Position numbers and translations under genes: made by a program
Source: an uncultured bacterium
GTDB lineage: Bacteria; Patescibacteriota; Minisyncoccia; Moranbacterales; GWC2-37-73
Assembly (NCBI GenBank): GCA_903851135.1
Contig: CAINNK010000015.1
Span: 1-46,184 of the forward strand
Length of the DNA: 46,184 bases
Direction: 5' to 3'
Shown here: positions 7,320 through 14,483 of the stretch, piece by piece
Layout: each line of letters begins with the position of its first letter
Numbering within the stretch: the first letter of the stretch is position 1
Notes under the pieces: model-generated
What the model was told of the DNA's origin: nothing
Seen by the model: the letters and a program-made list of their open reading frames with translations, nothing else
Databases searched by the model: none

Positions 7320-7949
7320 ATGAAACTTTATCTCACATCAAGTGTTCATGCAGTGGCGCATGACATCGCTAAAAAAGAAGATCTTACAAAAGGCAATAAG
7401 CTAGTTTTTATCACGACTCCTGCCGAACCCGAAGAAGAAGGTGATGACCTTCAGTGGCTAAAAAATGATAGGCAATCATTAGTTGCGGCTGGTTTTGCAG
7501 TGCAAGACTATACCATCACAGGAAAAAATAAAAATCAAATTGAAATAGATTTTGAGAGTTTTAATTACATATACATGTCAGGTGGGGATACTTCATATCT
7601 CCTTGAACAGTCACAAAAGTCAGGCTTTGTAACTCTTATTAAGGATCTAATAAAAAGTAAAGATAAGGTTTATATTGGGACAAGTGCAGGATCAATAATT
7701 GCAGGACCAAGATTACCAGAATACTATTTGCGAGAAGGGTATGCTCTGATAGATAGGAATTGTTATGGATTTGTTAATTTTACGATTGTGCCACACTGGG
7801 GATCCAAATCTTTTGAAAAGGAATATTTGGAGGAGAGATTAAAAATTGCATATAAACATACACAAGCTCCTTTGATTCTTCTTACTGATAATCAATATAT
7901 TGTTGTGCAAGATGATGAGATGAGGATAGTTGATGTGAATTTAAGATAA
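7320..7949 (+). CDS. Peptidase S51 family protein (dipeptidase E-like)
   Basis: A 209-residue cytoplasmic protein of the PepE/cyanophycinase-like serine peptidase family, which uses a class-I-glutaminase-like fold to cleave Asp-X dipeptides or related substrates. The nucleophile elbow is GTSAGS (near residues 122-127), preceded by YMSGGDTSYLLEQ. A probable catalytic His lies in IVPHWGS. The length is close to PepE. The natural substrate is unknown. No Shine-Dalgarno is evident, and a TATAAT lies only 1-2 nt upstream, too close to serve this ATG. Confidence 0.85.
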   Translation: MKLYLTSSVHAVAHDIAKKEDLTKGNKLVFITTPAEPEEEGDDLQWLKNDRQSLVAAGFAVQDYTITGKNKNQIEIDFESFNYIYMSGGDTSYLLEQSQKSGFVTLIKDLIKSKDKVYIGTSAGSIIAGPRLPEYYLREGYALIDRNCYGFVNFTIVPHWGSKSFEKEYLEERLKIAYKHTQAPLILLTDNQYIVVQDDEMRIVDVNLR

Positions 7950-8090
7950 TATTTTAGTAAAAAAGATGCTGGGTGTTTCTCTGGAGAATTTTTTATTTAT
8001 TAACCAATTTTACCCCTACATACAATCGATATGAAGATAAATTTCTATTCATGAAACCGGTGCTGACCGCGTTAACAAGATAGCTCCAAG

Positions 8091-8131
8091 AAATTAAAAA
8101 CACTTGTGTTTATATTGAGTGTTTTTAATTT
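8091..8131. terminator. Perfect 14-bp hairpin, probable bidirectional terminator
   Basis: AAATTAAAAACACT (8091-8104) is exactly complementary to AGTGTTTTTAATTT (8118-8131). It lies in the 345-bp gap between the S51 peptidase and glycerol dehydrogenase. The rest of that gap holds only the promoter and attenuator listed next. Confidence 0.6.
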
Positions 8132-8157
8132 AGTGAAAATAAAAAAAATTGCTTGGG

Positions 8158-8186
8158 TGGACAAGCTCCAAAATTTATGCTACAAT
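8158..8186 (+). promoter_or_regulatory. Promoter upstream of glycerol dehydrogenase
   Basis: TGGACA, 17-bp spacer, TACAAT; predicted start near 8193. Confidence 0.65.
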
Positions 8187-8198
8187 GGAAAAGTTGAA

Positions 8199-8229
8199 AG
8201 ACGGGTGCTTGACGCACGCGTCTTTTTTT
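8199..8229 (+). terminator. Promoter-proximal intrinsic terminator (candidate attenuator)
   Basis: AGACGGGTGC pairs with GCACGCGTCT (nine pairs and one G-G mismatch) around the loop TTGAC, followed by seven T. It begins within about 10 nt of the predicted transcription start and lies 65 nt before the glycerol dehydrogenase ATG. Readthrough should be needed for expression. Confidence 0.7.
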
Positions 8230-8294
8230 AATTTATAAATTGTCTTCAAGTCGCTTCCACTTTGTGGAATTTCTTTGTAAGGCCAAAAACAAAA

Positions 8295-9386
8295 ATGATT
8301 CAAGCAAGTATTTTCCCGGGGCGCTACGTCCAGGGAGCAGGGGCGCTCAATCGTTTGGGAAAAGAAGCAGCTCGCTTCGGCAAAAAAGCTTTTGCAGTTT
8401 GCGATCCATTTGCAATTGATTCGATTATTCCAGGATATAAAGCAGAAATTGAAAAAGAAGTTGAAATTGTTTTTGAGAAATTTAATGGAGAATGTTCAGA
8501 CAAGGAAATCAATCGCATTATTGAATTGGTCAAGACGGCTGGCTCACAAGTTGTGATTGCAGTCGGCGGTGGCAAAACCATTGATACCGCCAAGGCAGTG
8601 GCACACAATCTTTCTTTGCCAGTCATTATCGCACCAACCATTGCTTCCACCGATGCTCCTTGCAGTGCACTTTCGGTGATTTATACTGATGAAGGTGTGG
8701 TGGATCGATATTTGTTTTTGCCGACCAACCCAAACAGTGTGTTGGTTGACACAAGCGTGATTGCCAATGCACCAACAAGATTTTTGGTTTCAGGAATGGG
8801 AGATGCCCTTTCAACTTGGTTGGAAGCAAAATCATGTCAAACAAAATATGCCAACAATTTTGTTGGGGAAAAAGGTTCAATGACTGCGTATGCTTTGGCC
8901 AAACTTTGTTTTGACACCTTGTTGGAATTTGGATATATCGCTAAAGTTTCCAATGATGCCAACACTGTGACGCCTGCTTTTGAAAAAGTGGTTGAGGCTA
9001 ACACGCTTCTCAGCGGTTTGGGATTTGAAAGTGGCGGAATTGCTTCATGTCATGCAGTGCACAATGGCTTGACGATGCTTGAGCCGACCCATAAATATTT
9101 TCACGGTGAAAAAGTTTCAATCGGAGTGGTGACTTCATTGTTTCTGACTGACAAGCCGGCGGAATTTATTGATGAAGTTTATGATTTTTGTGAATCAATA
9201 GGACTTCCGACCACCTTGGCTCAAGTTGGACTTGTTGATCCAAGTGACGAAGATTTGATGAAAGTTGCCAACCGAGCTTGCGCTGAAGGTGAAACAATCT
9301 ACAACGAATTAGTGCCAATAACTCCCGAAGCAGTTTTCGCAGCTATCAAGGCCGCGGATGCTTATGGCAGATCTCGTCAGATATAA
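8295..9386 (+). CDS. gldA: Glycerol dehydrogenase (iron-containing ADH family)
   Basis: A 363-residue NAD-dependent polyol dehydrogenase that oxidises glycerol to dihydroxyacetone (or the reverse). It follows E. coli GldA closely as I remember it: PGRYVQGAGALNRLG, FNGECSDKEI, VGGGKTIDTAKA (NAD binding), APTIASTDAPCSALSVIYT, ESGGIASCHAVHNGL. Metal ligands are the Asp in GMGDALSTW and the His residues in HAVHNG and FHGEK. I prefer ATG 8295 because MIQASIFPGRY aligns with the GldA start, whereas ORF 8262 adds an atypical N-terminus. It sits behind a promoter and terminator-like hairpin and converges with a TrmB gene; a regulatory link is inference. Confidence 0.93.
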   Translation: MIQASIFPGRYVQGAGALNRLGKEAARFGKKAFAVCDPFAIDSIIPGYKAEIEKEVEIVFEKFNGECSDKEINRIIELVKTAGSQVVIAVGGGKTIDTAKAVAHNLSLPVIIAPTIASTDAPCSALSVIYTDEGVVDRYLFLPTNPNSVLVDTSVIANAPTRFLVSGMGDALSTWLEAKSCQTKYANNFVGEKGSMTAYALAKLCFDTLLEFGYIAKVSNDANTVTPAFEKVVEANTLLSGLGFESGGIASCHAVHNGLTMLEPTHKYFHGEKVSIGVVTSLFLTDKPAEFIDEVYDFCESIGLPTTLAQVGLVDPSDEDLMKVANRACAEGETIYNELVPITPEAVFAAIKAADAYGRSRQI

Positions 9387-9411
9387 TTGAGTTCAAATAA
9401 TGAGAAATTTT

Positions 9412-9441
9412 AAAAACCACCTATGAAAGTAGGTGGTTTTT
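9412..9441. terminator. Bidirectional terminator between gldA and TrmB gene
   Basis: AAAAACCACCTA pairs perfectly with TAGGTGGTTTTT around a 6-nt loop, with T-runs on both strands. It abuts the stop codon of the minus-strand gene. Confidence 0.9.
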
Positions 9442-10227
9442 TTATGCGCCTTTCCAAGCGAGTTCGAAAATCATGCGCATCATTTGATGGATTGTTTTGC
9501 TTTCAAGGATTATGCCTGAAACTTTTTGCTCATCAAAAATAATTATTGAAACTTTATTGTCTGCATAGATGGTGATGTCTCCTTTCCAAGGAAATTCTTT
9601 TTTGGGAATAAATTTCACTTTAGGCAGGATTTTTTTTGACGCTGATAAATAAGCAGTTTTTTCGTAAGCCCGGTCTTCTTGGGTGTCTGGAAAAATTGCT
9701 TTGGAGGTGATGCCTAATTTTTCTTTTAGTTTAACGTAATCACAATATTTTTTCTCTGGGAGAAACTGCATTAGCTCCGCTATGTTGACGAACCCAGTCA
9801 TTTCATATTTTTCTTTGCCAGAAATGTGATCTGCATAAATTTCCATGACTCCATCGGTGCCTTCAAAATAGGAAACCTTGGGTTTGTTAGCAATGCCGGC
9901 GTATAATCCTTCCAGGTTTGGTAAAAATTCTTGAAGTTTTTGATATTGCTCTTCAGCTTTCGCGATTGTTCTTTGGCTAAAATGCACAAGCCTTTTCGGA
10001 TGCTCAATAGCGTAGAAATATTTGTTTCTTTTTTTGAGTTCACTTATTAGGCCTTTGATTGCAAGGTCATCCAAAATTTCATAGACCGTACTTCTCTTGA
10101 GTCTAGTGTGTTTGGCAATTTGAGAAGGGAACGCCCCGCCAAGTTCCAAGAGTGCAAAATAAATCAAGGCTCCTTTTTTAGAAAGCCCGGAATTTTCGAT
10201 AATCGTGAGACTTTGCGATTCTTTCAT
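9442..10227 (-). CDS. TrmB-family transcriptional regulator (paralogue 2)
   Basis: A winged helix (KKGALIYFALLELGG, PSQIAKHTRLKRSTVYEILDDL, KGLI) is followed by NKPKVSYFEGTDGVMEIYADH, the signature shared with the other three paralogues. The ORF track starts at 10293. I choose ATG 10227 (MKESQSL, 261 residues) because a TTGACA-N17-TACAGT promoter ends 6 bp before it, so the upstream region cannot be translated from that message. The transcript appears leaderless. The C-terminal half is a putative ligand-sensing domain. It faces gldA, which it might regulate. Confidence 0.86.
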   Translation of the reverse strand: MKESQSLTIIENSGLSKKGALIYFALLELGGAFPSQIAKHTRLKRSTVYEILDDLAIKGLISELKKRNKYFYAIEHPKRLVHFSQRTIAKAEEQYQKLQEFLPNLEGLYAGIANKPKVSYFEGTDGVMEIYADHISGKEKYEMTGFVNIAELMQFLPEKKYCDYVKLKEKLGITSKAIFPDTQEDRAYEKTAYLSASKKILPKVKFIPKKEFPWKGDITIYADNKVSIIIFDEQKVSGIILESKTIHQMMRMIFELAWKGA

Positions 10228-10233
10228 GCTCTC

Positions 10234-10262
10234 ACTGTACCTTAAATGCTTATATTTGTCAA
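10234..10262 (-). promoter_or_regulatory. Promoter of TrmB paralogue 2
   Basis: On the minus strand: TTGACA, 17-bp spacer, TACAGT, then 6 nt to ATG. An inverted repeat TTTGTC-N10-GACAAA overlaps the -35 box and could be an operator. Confidence 0.75.
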
Positions 10263-10408
10263 AATAAACCGACAAAAAATTATTAAAGTACAAAACATGG
10301 CTTATTTTAAGCTAAAAATAATGAAATTATGCCTACCAAATAACACAAAAATATAAAACAGGTGCAAACTTCAGAGTTCTTTAACAATCAAAAACTCAAG
10401 GAGGAAAA

Positions 10409-10783
10409 ATGAAATGTTTATTTTTAGATGCAATTGAATTTGCCACAACCAAGGAGCAGGTAGCTAAAGTAGAACGAATGCTAAATTGCCTCACGGTGTT
10501 GGTGACTTTTGAAAAAGGGGATGGCGAAAAGCAACTTGGGAATCTGCTAAAGGAAATCAAAAAGACAACTGCAAGAATTGGAACTAGTAACGTAATGTTT
10601 GCTCCTTTTTGTCACCTTTCTTCCAATCTTATGGATGGCGAGAAAGCGGAAAAATTTGTAGTTGAATGTGAAAAAAGATTAAGCAATGAGTATGTTTTAG
10701 CGGTATCTGAGTTTGGGGTTGAGAAGGGATTGCTACTAAACATTCGTCGGAATAAAGATTGTATACAGTTTCGTGAATTTTAA
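10409..10783 (+). CDS. Freestanding archaeal-type threonyl-tRNA synthetase editing domain-like protein
   Basis: A 124-residue protein matching from memory the N-terminal editing domain of archaeal ThrRS (D-Tyr-tRNA deacylase fold), which hydrolyses Ser-tRNA(Thr). MKCLFLDAIEF corresponds to the first strand. NVMFAPFCHLSS corresponds to the archaeal NVFVYPFAHLSS segment with its functional His. SEFGVEKGLLLNIRR matches the FGYYKAFKI segment including the catalytic Lys. No aminoacylation domain is attached, so it would act in trans. The start has a strong Shine-Dalgarno AAGGAGG. It is followed 44 nt later by an orphan gene that it may share an operon with. Function is inferred from motif similarity only. 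Confidence 0.7.
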   Translation: MKCLFLDAIEFATTKEQVAKVERMLNCLTVLVTFEKGDGEKQLGNLLKEIKKTTARIGTSNVMFAPFCHLSSNLMDGEKAEKFVVECEKRLSNEYVLAVSEFGVEKGLLLNIRRNKDCIQFREF

Positions 10784-10827
10784 GGAAAAGTAAATTGCAT
10801 TTTTTAAAAAATCAAAAGGAGAATGAA

Positions 10828-11277
10828 ATGGACGCTCAGCGCAGAAATGAACAACTTGAAATAATTAAGGATGCGTTTGGTACATGTCTTAATGGCATAA
10901 GTGGTGCAAGCGTAGATTTTTTTGGAGTCGATTCTTTTACAATGCTCGTAGGGAAAAAGTTTTATTTTTTCTGCGACAAGCATTATATGTTAAAAAACGA
11001 TTCGAAAGCTATTCTAGTGGAAGCTTTCGTTGGGCAGGTAACAGGCGTAAAAATTCGACTCTTCTCTGACCTAATGGAGTTCTCTGGGGAAAAAAGCGAC
11101 TGGAAAAAGTATTTAGCTGACAGAGAAGCAGTACGTAAATTAAAAGGGCAATCATGTCTTCCTCTTATTCAAACTACCATTGGAGAATTAGTATGTTTTA
11201 CTAAGAATTATTGCTTTCTTGACGTTTCTCCCGAGAGAGGGAGGGTTGAAGGCTCAGTCTCATTTGTTTATCGTTAA
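10828..11277 (+). CDS. Hypothetical protein, second gene of the editing-domain operon
   Basis: A 149-residue protein I do not recognise. It has alternating strands (ASVDFFGVDSFTMLVGKKFYFFCDK, VGQVTGVKIRLFSDLMEF) and no signal peptide or membrane segment. ATG 10828 is preferred over ORF start 10795 because AAAAGGAG lies 6-7 nt upstream. Five Cys residues are scattered without a CxxC pair. A terminator follows the stop. Confidence 0.65.
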   Translation: MDAQRRNEQLEIIKDAFGTCLNGISGASVDFFGVDSFTMLVGKKFYFFCDKHYMLKNDSKAILVEAFVGQVTGVKIRLFSDLMEFSGEKSDWKKYLADREAVRKLKGQSCLPLIQTTIGELVCFTKNYCFLDVSPERGRVEGSVSFVYR

Positions 11278-11288
11278 GTTTTTTAACC

Positions 11289-11325
11289 GGGCTGCTAGCT
11301 TTATCGCTGGCAGTCCATTTTTTTT
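11289..11325 (+). terminator. Intrinsic terminator
   Basis: GGGCTGCTAGC pairs with GCTGGCAGTCC (with G-U pairs) around TTTATC, followed by A and eight T. Confidence 0.8.
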
Positions 11326-11360
11326 ATTCCAGTTCCTGATTGGCCTGCCAAATTATTTCG

Positions 11361-11393
11361 AAAATTGGCTTGAGCGACTCGGCCAATTTTTTT
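11361..11393 (+). terminator. Second tandem terminator
   Basis: AAAATTGGC pairs with GCCAATTTT, with an extra GAG/CTC pairing inside the loop, then a T-run. It lies about 36 nt after the previous terminator. Confidence 0.7.
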
Positions 11394-11395
11394 GA

Positions 11396-11424
11396 TTGAC
11401 TAAGTCTTTAATTGTTGCTAGATT
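11396..11424 (+). promoter_or_regulatory. Promoter of small membrane protein gene
   Basis: TTGACT, 17-bp spacer, TAGATT; the -10 lies inside the duplicated leader element. Confidence 0.6.
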
Positions 11425-11458
11425 TTAGGAAATCAAGGATTGCTCTTTTAAACTAAAA
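11415..11458 (+). repeat. Duplicated leader element, copy 1
   Basis: A 44-bp segment matching 11807-11850 at 39 of 44 positions. It contains the -10 region and the early leader of the first small membrane protein gene. Confidence 0.8.
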
Positions 11459-11469
11459 TACAAACGGAA

Positions 11470-11772
11470 ATGAAGAAGTTTTTTTCAAAAATGTTTCCTG
11501 TAAAAAGGCAGGAGCAATTGGTTGGATTTTTGGCAGCTTCTGGTAATCTCTTGTTTTGGGTGGTGCCTATCATTGTAGATCTTTATGATAATATTCCACG
11601 CAAAACAAAGATGAAGCAAAATGTTATTCTGTTTTTTGGCTTTTTTTCTCTTCTCTTGGCCGTGATTGTCTCCAGTTGCTTTCAATTATCTTGGGGGCAG
11701 ATATTTGTTGGATTTGTAATTTATCTTCTGGCTGGCCTATTGGAGAAGTTTGTAATGAGCGTGCTTCTTTGA
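11470..11772 (+). CDS. Small membrane protein with about three TM segments
   Basis: A 100-residue protein with a basic N-terminus (MKKFFSKMFPVKRQEQ). Hydrophobic segments lie near residues 18-37 (LVGFLAASGNLLFWVVPIIV), 53-72 and 76-98. No family is recognised. The gene begins 12 nt after a leader element shared with the next gene, which is also a small membrane protein; the proteins themselves show no obvious alignment. TGA is the stop codon. Confidence 0.65.
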   Translation: MKKFFSKMFPVKRQEQLVGFLAASGNLLFWVVPIIVDLYDNIPRKTKMKQNVILFFGFFSLLLAVIVSSCFQLSWGQIFVGFVIYLLAGLLEKFVMSVLL

Positions 11773-11806
11773 AGTTTTTTTTATTAGCCCACTAAAGGCT
11801 CGATCA

Positions 11807-11850
11807 TTGCTATGTTTTAGGAAATCAAGCATTGCTCTTTTAACTTAAAA
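11807..11850 (+). repeat. Duplicated leader element, copy 2
   Basis: Second copy of the 44-bp element, directly upstream of the second small membrane protein gene. It carries a TATGTT -10-like box at 11811-11816. Confidence 0.8.
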
Positions 11851-11865
11851 CCAGAGGAGGTTTGG

Positions 11866-12138
11866 ATGAGAAAAATAGTCAAGATTCTCGAGGTTGTGTT
11901 TTGGGGTCCAGCTCTGATTCTCTTTGCAATGACAATGAGAGAGGATTATCAAGACCAGTATTTCTTTGATGGAATGTTGGTGTTAATTTTTGGATTTATC
12001 GGCATAAGCTTTTTATTCTTGCTTATTTTTATTGCTTATGCTTTTGCTCCCATCTTTTCTGTGTTGGGAGTAGCAGTCTATTTTCTTTTAAGAGTGGGGA
12101 CAATGTCCTTTCTTAAAAAAGGATTAGTCTTAGGTTAG
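11866..12138 (+). CDS. Small membrane protein with two to three TM segments
   Basis: A 90-residue hydrophobic protein. After a short first helix (ILEVVFWGPALILFAMTM) and an acidic loop (REDYQDQYF), it has two long hydrophobic stretches (MLVLIFGFIGISFLFLLIFIAYAF and SVLGVAVYFLLRV) and a basic end. The family is not recognised. AGAGGAGG provides a strong ribosome site. The stop codon lies within the terminator stem. Confidence 0.65.
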   Translation: MRKIVKILEVVFWGPALILFAMTMREDYQDQYFFDGMLVLIFGFIGISFLFLLIFIAYAFAPIFSVLGVAVYFLLRVGTMSFLKKGLVLG

Positions 12139-12158
12139 TGCTTGCACTAACCTTTTTT
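12132..12158 (+). terminator. Intrinsic terminator overlapping a stop codon
   Basis: AGGTTAGTG pairs perfectly with CACTAACCT around CTTG, then a T-run. The TAG stop lies in the left arm. Confidence 0.9.
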
Positions 12159-12159
12159 A

Positions 12160-12188
12160 TTGGCGAGTTTGAATTTATTTGTTAGAAT
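12160..12188 (+). promoter_or_regulatory. Promoter of the 12230 gene
   Basis: TTGGCG, 17-bp spacer, TAGAAT; leader of about 35 nt. Confidence 0.55.
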
Positions 12189-12229
12189 ACTTTTATTGTG
12201 AGAATAATTTTTAAACTGAAGAAAATTTT

Positions 12230-12574
12230 ATGGAAATAGCAGTTGCGGAGCGGAAAAAGCTTGGGGAAATTTTCAAGATTTTGGAATTTTCAGAAAAAGA
12301 AAGTTTGCAGCAGATGGACGCCCTGGGAGAAAGGCTTTTGCTGGATGTGGTGGCGCAAGCTTTGGCTGACAGCGAAGACGCGGCCGGGGAAGAAATCCAA
12401 AGCAAGGATGACGTGGCAGATTTTTTGCTCAAAAATTATAGTCCTGAGGAGATCAAGAGTTTGACAGATTTGGTTTTTCGGGATGTGGTGGTGGAGTTTT
12501 TTGCAAAATTGATCAAAGATGTTGAAACTGATAAGAAAGAGCAAATTGAGGAAATTTTGGATTCGATCGAATAG
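12230..12574 (+). CDS. Acidic, mostly helical hypothetical protein
   Basis: A 114-residue protein rich in Glu, Asp and Leu with heptad-like stretches (FSEKESLQQMDALGERLLLDVVAQAL, VFRDVVVEFFAKLIKDVETDKKEQIEEIL). There is no signal peptide, membrane segment or catalytic motif. I do not recognise the family. It has its own promoter and lies 154 nt upstream of rubrerythrin, with TAGGAC-type low-complexity DNA between. Confidence 0.6.
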   Translation: MEIAVAERKKLGEIFKILEFSEKESLQQMDALGERLLLDVVAQALADSEDAAGEEIQSKDDVADFLLKNYSPEEIKSLTDLVFRDVVVEFFAKLIKDVETDKKEQIEEILDSIE

Positions 12575-12728
12575 TTGGTTGACAGAATTTTTTTGAGGTT
12601 CGGGCGTAGTAGTTTTTGATAGGTTAAAATAGGACAGATGAGACGAATAGGACAGATAAAAATTAAAAATTTATTTTTTTAATAATGCCTGATAACTTTT
12701 TTGTTAATTTTTTATTTTGAATAATTTT

Positions 12729-13229
12729 ATGTCAAAGACACAAGAAAACCTGAAGGCGGCATTCGCCGGTGAGTCTCAGGCTAATCGCAGATATTTGGCT
12801 TTTGCCAAGGTTGCCGAGGCGGAGGGAAAAACAAACTTGGCCAAACTTTTCAGAGTCGTAGCTGAAGGAGAAACTGTTCATGCTCTTAAACATTTGAATA
12901 ACACGGGTGAAGTTAAAGATTCAATTGAGAATGTCAAAGCAGCCATCGCCGGAGAAACTTATGAGACTGAAACTATGTATCCGGGATTTATCGCTGAGGC
13001 TGAAGCGGAATGCAATGGAGCTGCAAAGATTGGTTTTATGGGTGCCAATGGAGTGGAAAAAACTCACAAGGCAGCTTTTGAAAAAGCACTTGAGGCAATT
13101 GAGGCTGGAAATGACATTACTGAAGTCCAATATCACATTTGCAGTGTTTGCGGAGAGCTTTTTGAAGGAGAAGAGCCGGACAATTGCCCAATTTGCAAGG
13201 CTCCAAAGGAGAAATTTTATCAAATCTAA
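12729..13229 (+). CDS. Rubrerythrin
   Basis: A non-haem diiron protein that reduces hydrogen peroxide in anaerobes. The N-terminal ferritin-like four-helix bundle has diiron ligands in GESQANRRY, EGETVHALKH and EKTHKAAFEKAL. A C-terminal rubredoxin-like iron site is formed by CSVCGELFEG and CPICKAPKEKF. The 166-residue length is slightly short of clostridial rubrerythrin. I start at ATG 12729 (MSKTQEN); the track start at 12717 is a TTG giving four extra residues. It ends before a strong terminator. It suggests an oxygen-sensitive lifestyle with peroxide defence. Confidence 0.95.
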   Translation: MSKTQENLKAAFAGESQANRRYLAFAKVAEAEGKTNLAKLFRVVAEGETVHALKHLNNTGEVKDSIENVKAAIAGETYETETMYPGFIAEAEAECNGAAKIGFMGANGVEKTHKAAFEKALEAIEAGNDITEVQYHICSVCGELFEGEEPDNCPICKAPKEKFYQI

Positions 13230-13303
13230 AAATCGATAGGACAAATTTGATCCAGAGAATGGGATGGATAGGACAAATAGGACGGATGATGAATTGTGAC
13301 TTT

Positions 13304-13329
13304 AAAAAAGAGGCTGTGACCTCTTTTTT
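13304..13329 (+). terminator. Terminator of rubrerythrin
   Basis: AAAAAAGAGG and CCTCTTTTTT pair perfectly around CTGTGA. Confidence 0.9.
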
Positions 13330-13372
13330 GGTGAGAAAATGCTTTATTTGAGCCCAGAAATGCCATTTACTG

Positions 13373-13401
13373 TTGACAGATTGAGGTTTGCATGCTAATA
13401 T
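13373..13401 (+). promoter_or_regulatory. Promoter of 3D-domain protein gene
   Basis: TTGACA, 17-bp spacer, TAATAT. The roughly 79-nt leader contains two possible hairpins, including CATTTGC/GCAAATG; I could not match it to a known riboswitch. Confidence 0.7.
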
Positions 13402-13486
13402 TGACAGTTGACAATTTTGAAGTTGTCGGCCTGGTCATTTGCAGAAAGTGCAAGGCAAATGCCGGTTAACAAGTAAAGATTACTAA

Positions 13487-14062
13487 ATGCGTATCATCAA
13501 GATTGCTTTGATCTTGTTGGGGTTGGTGGCAGTGATGCTTCCAAAATTAACTCTTGCAAGTGAAACATCCAGTCCTGATACAAAAACCAATATAAATTTT
13601 AGCGCAATTCCAGACTTTCTTTTGCCAAAAACGGTACTTGCGGCAGCAATCATTCAACCAAAAAAAGAAGATATTGTTGTTGAAGCTCAGTTGAAAACAG
13701 TCGAGGAACTTAAAAATGACGAAATTTTGACCAAGTGGAAATTAAAGCAAGCTGAAAGATGGAGCAATCTTCCTGCTGAGCCTTTCACTATCAATGCCTC
13801 TGCCTATACGGCTTCGGCTGATGAATGTGGAAATGACAAGGGAATCACCGCTTCTGGGCTTAAAGTTAAAGCCAAAAGAACCATCGCTTGTCCTGCAAGT
13901 TTCCCATTTGGGGTTAAGTTGAAAATTGAGGGTTATGGAACTTTTGTCTGTGAGGATCGTGGGGGCGCGATCAAGGGAAATCACATTGATATCTATGTGG
14001 AAACCAAAAAGGAAGCGTTTGCTTTTGGAAGACGAAGCCTTAGCGCTGAAATAGTGGAATAA
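13487..14062 (+). CDS. Secreted 3D-domain protein, putative peptidoglycan hydrolase
   Basis: A 191-residue exported protein. Residues 1-25 are a signal peptide ending near LTLASE. A charged linker leads to a C-terminal 3D domain of double-psi barrel type (about residues 97-188). Visible motifs are NASAYTAS, GITASG, TIACPASFPFG, YGTFVCEDRGGAIKGNHIDIYV and AFAFGRR; the three Asp-like positions that name the domain include the Asp of EDRGG and of HIDIY. In MltA- and Rpf-type enzymes this domain cleaves glycan strands. It probably acts at the cell wall. It has its own promoter and a strong terminator. Confidence 0.88.
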   Translation: MRIIKIALILLGLVAVMLPKLTLASETSSPDTKTNINFSAIPDFLLPKTVLAAAIIQPKKEDIVVEAQLKTVEELKNDEILTKWKLKQAERWSNLPAEPFTINASAYTASADECGNDKGITASGLKVKAKRTIACPASFPFGVKLKIEGYGTFVCEDRGGAIKGNHIDIYVETKKEAFAFGRRSLSAEIVE

Positions 14063-14070
14063 AAATAGTC

Positions 14071-14098
14071 AAAAAACCTCGCTTAGGCGAGGTTTTTT
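14071..14098 (+). terminator. Terminator of 3D-domain gene
   Basis: AAAAAACCTCGC and GCGAGGTTTTTT pair perfectly over 12 bp with a TTAG loop. Confidence 0.93.
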
Positions 14099-14113
14099 GT
14101 TGAATACTAGGGT

Positions 14114-14142
14114 TAACTTTTCTTTTTAGGAAAGAAAAGTTA
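14114..14142. repeat. Perfect 12-bp inverted repeat
   Basis: TAACTTTTCTTT and AAAGAAAAGTTA flank TTAGG. It lies in the 421-bp gap before the GIY-YIG gene. The remainder of the gap to about 14390 is low-complexity sequence with several CGC-rich words and no ORF I would support. Confidence 0.6.
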
Positions 14143-14391
14143 CAAAAGAAAATCGCGCCTACCTCGCGCTGTCAAAATTCCTAAGCTATTTCGCTAAAAA
14201 TTCCCGCTGCACTTTTTCTGCTGAAAAAGCTCGCTTGAAATTTTTTACGCTCATCCGCTTGTAATTTTGAAACGCGCTTCGTAATGGCGCAGGGAGGGAT
14301 GCAAAATACAAAAAATGCAATAATGTCACTTTATTGACGCTAGTTCTTATTTTTGGTAAGCTTGGATAAGTTCAATAAGTTTGAGCTAGAA

Positions 14392-14413
14392 AATTTAAAG
14401 GTCCGTTGGCCGA
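14392..14413 (+). repeat. Duplicated 5' fragment of tRNA-Cys
   Basis: A 22-bp perfect direct repeat with 14720-14741. Its last 14 bases (GGTCCGTTGGCCGA) are the first 14 bases of the intact tRNA-Cys; the first 8 are the AT-rich sequence just upstream. The two copies bracket the GIY-YIG gene, as a target-site duplication would. Confidence 0.85.
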
Positions 14414-14453
14414 CCACCGCCTGTGGCGGGGCCCCGCTTAAGGCGGGGGTGGT
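14413..14453. repeat. GC-rich palindromic element
   Basis: ACCACC-GCC pairs with GGC-(GGG)-GGTGGT around the perfect 12-bp palindrome GCGGGGCCCCGC. It is strikingly GC-rich for this AT-rich genome and adjoins the tRNA-Cys fragment. Confidence 0.75.
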
Positions 14454-14483
14454 TAAAACGCACAAAGTATGCATTATTAAAGT

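Noticed and set aside
8262-8294. Upstream start of gldA at 8262
   Set aside because: The added residues MWNFFVRPKTK do not fit GldA proteins, and ATG 8295 aligns with the family start.
13402-13486. Riboswitch before the 3D-domain gene
   Set aside because: Two hairpins exist but the conserved core of c-di-AMP (ydaO) or other cell-wall riboswitches could not be matched.
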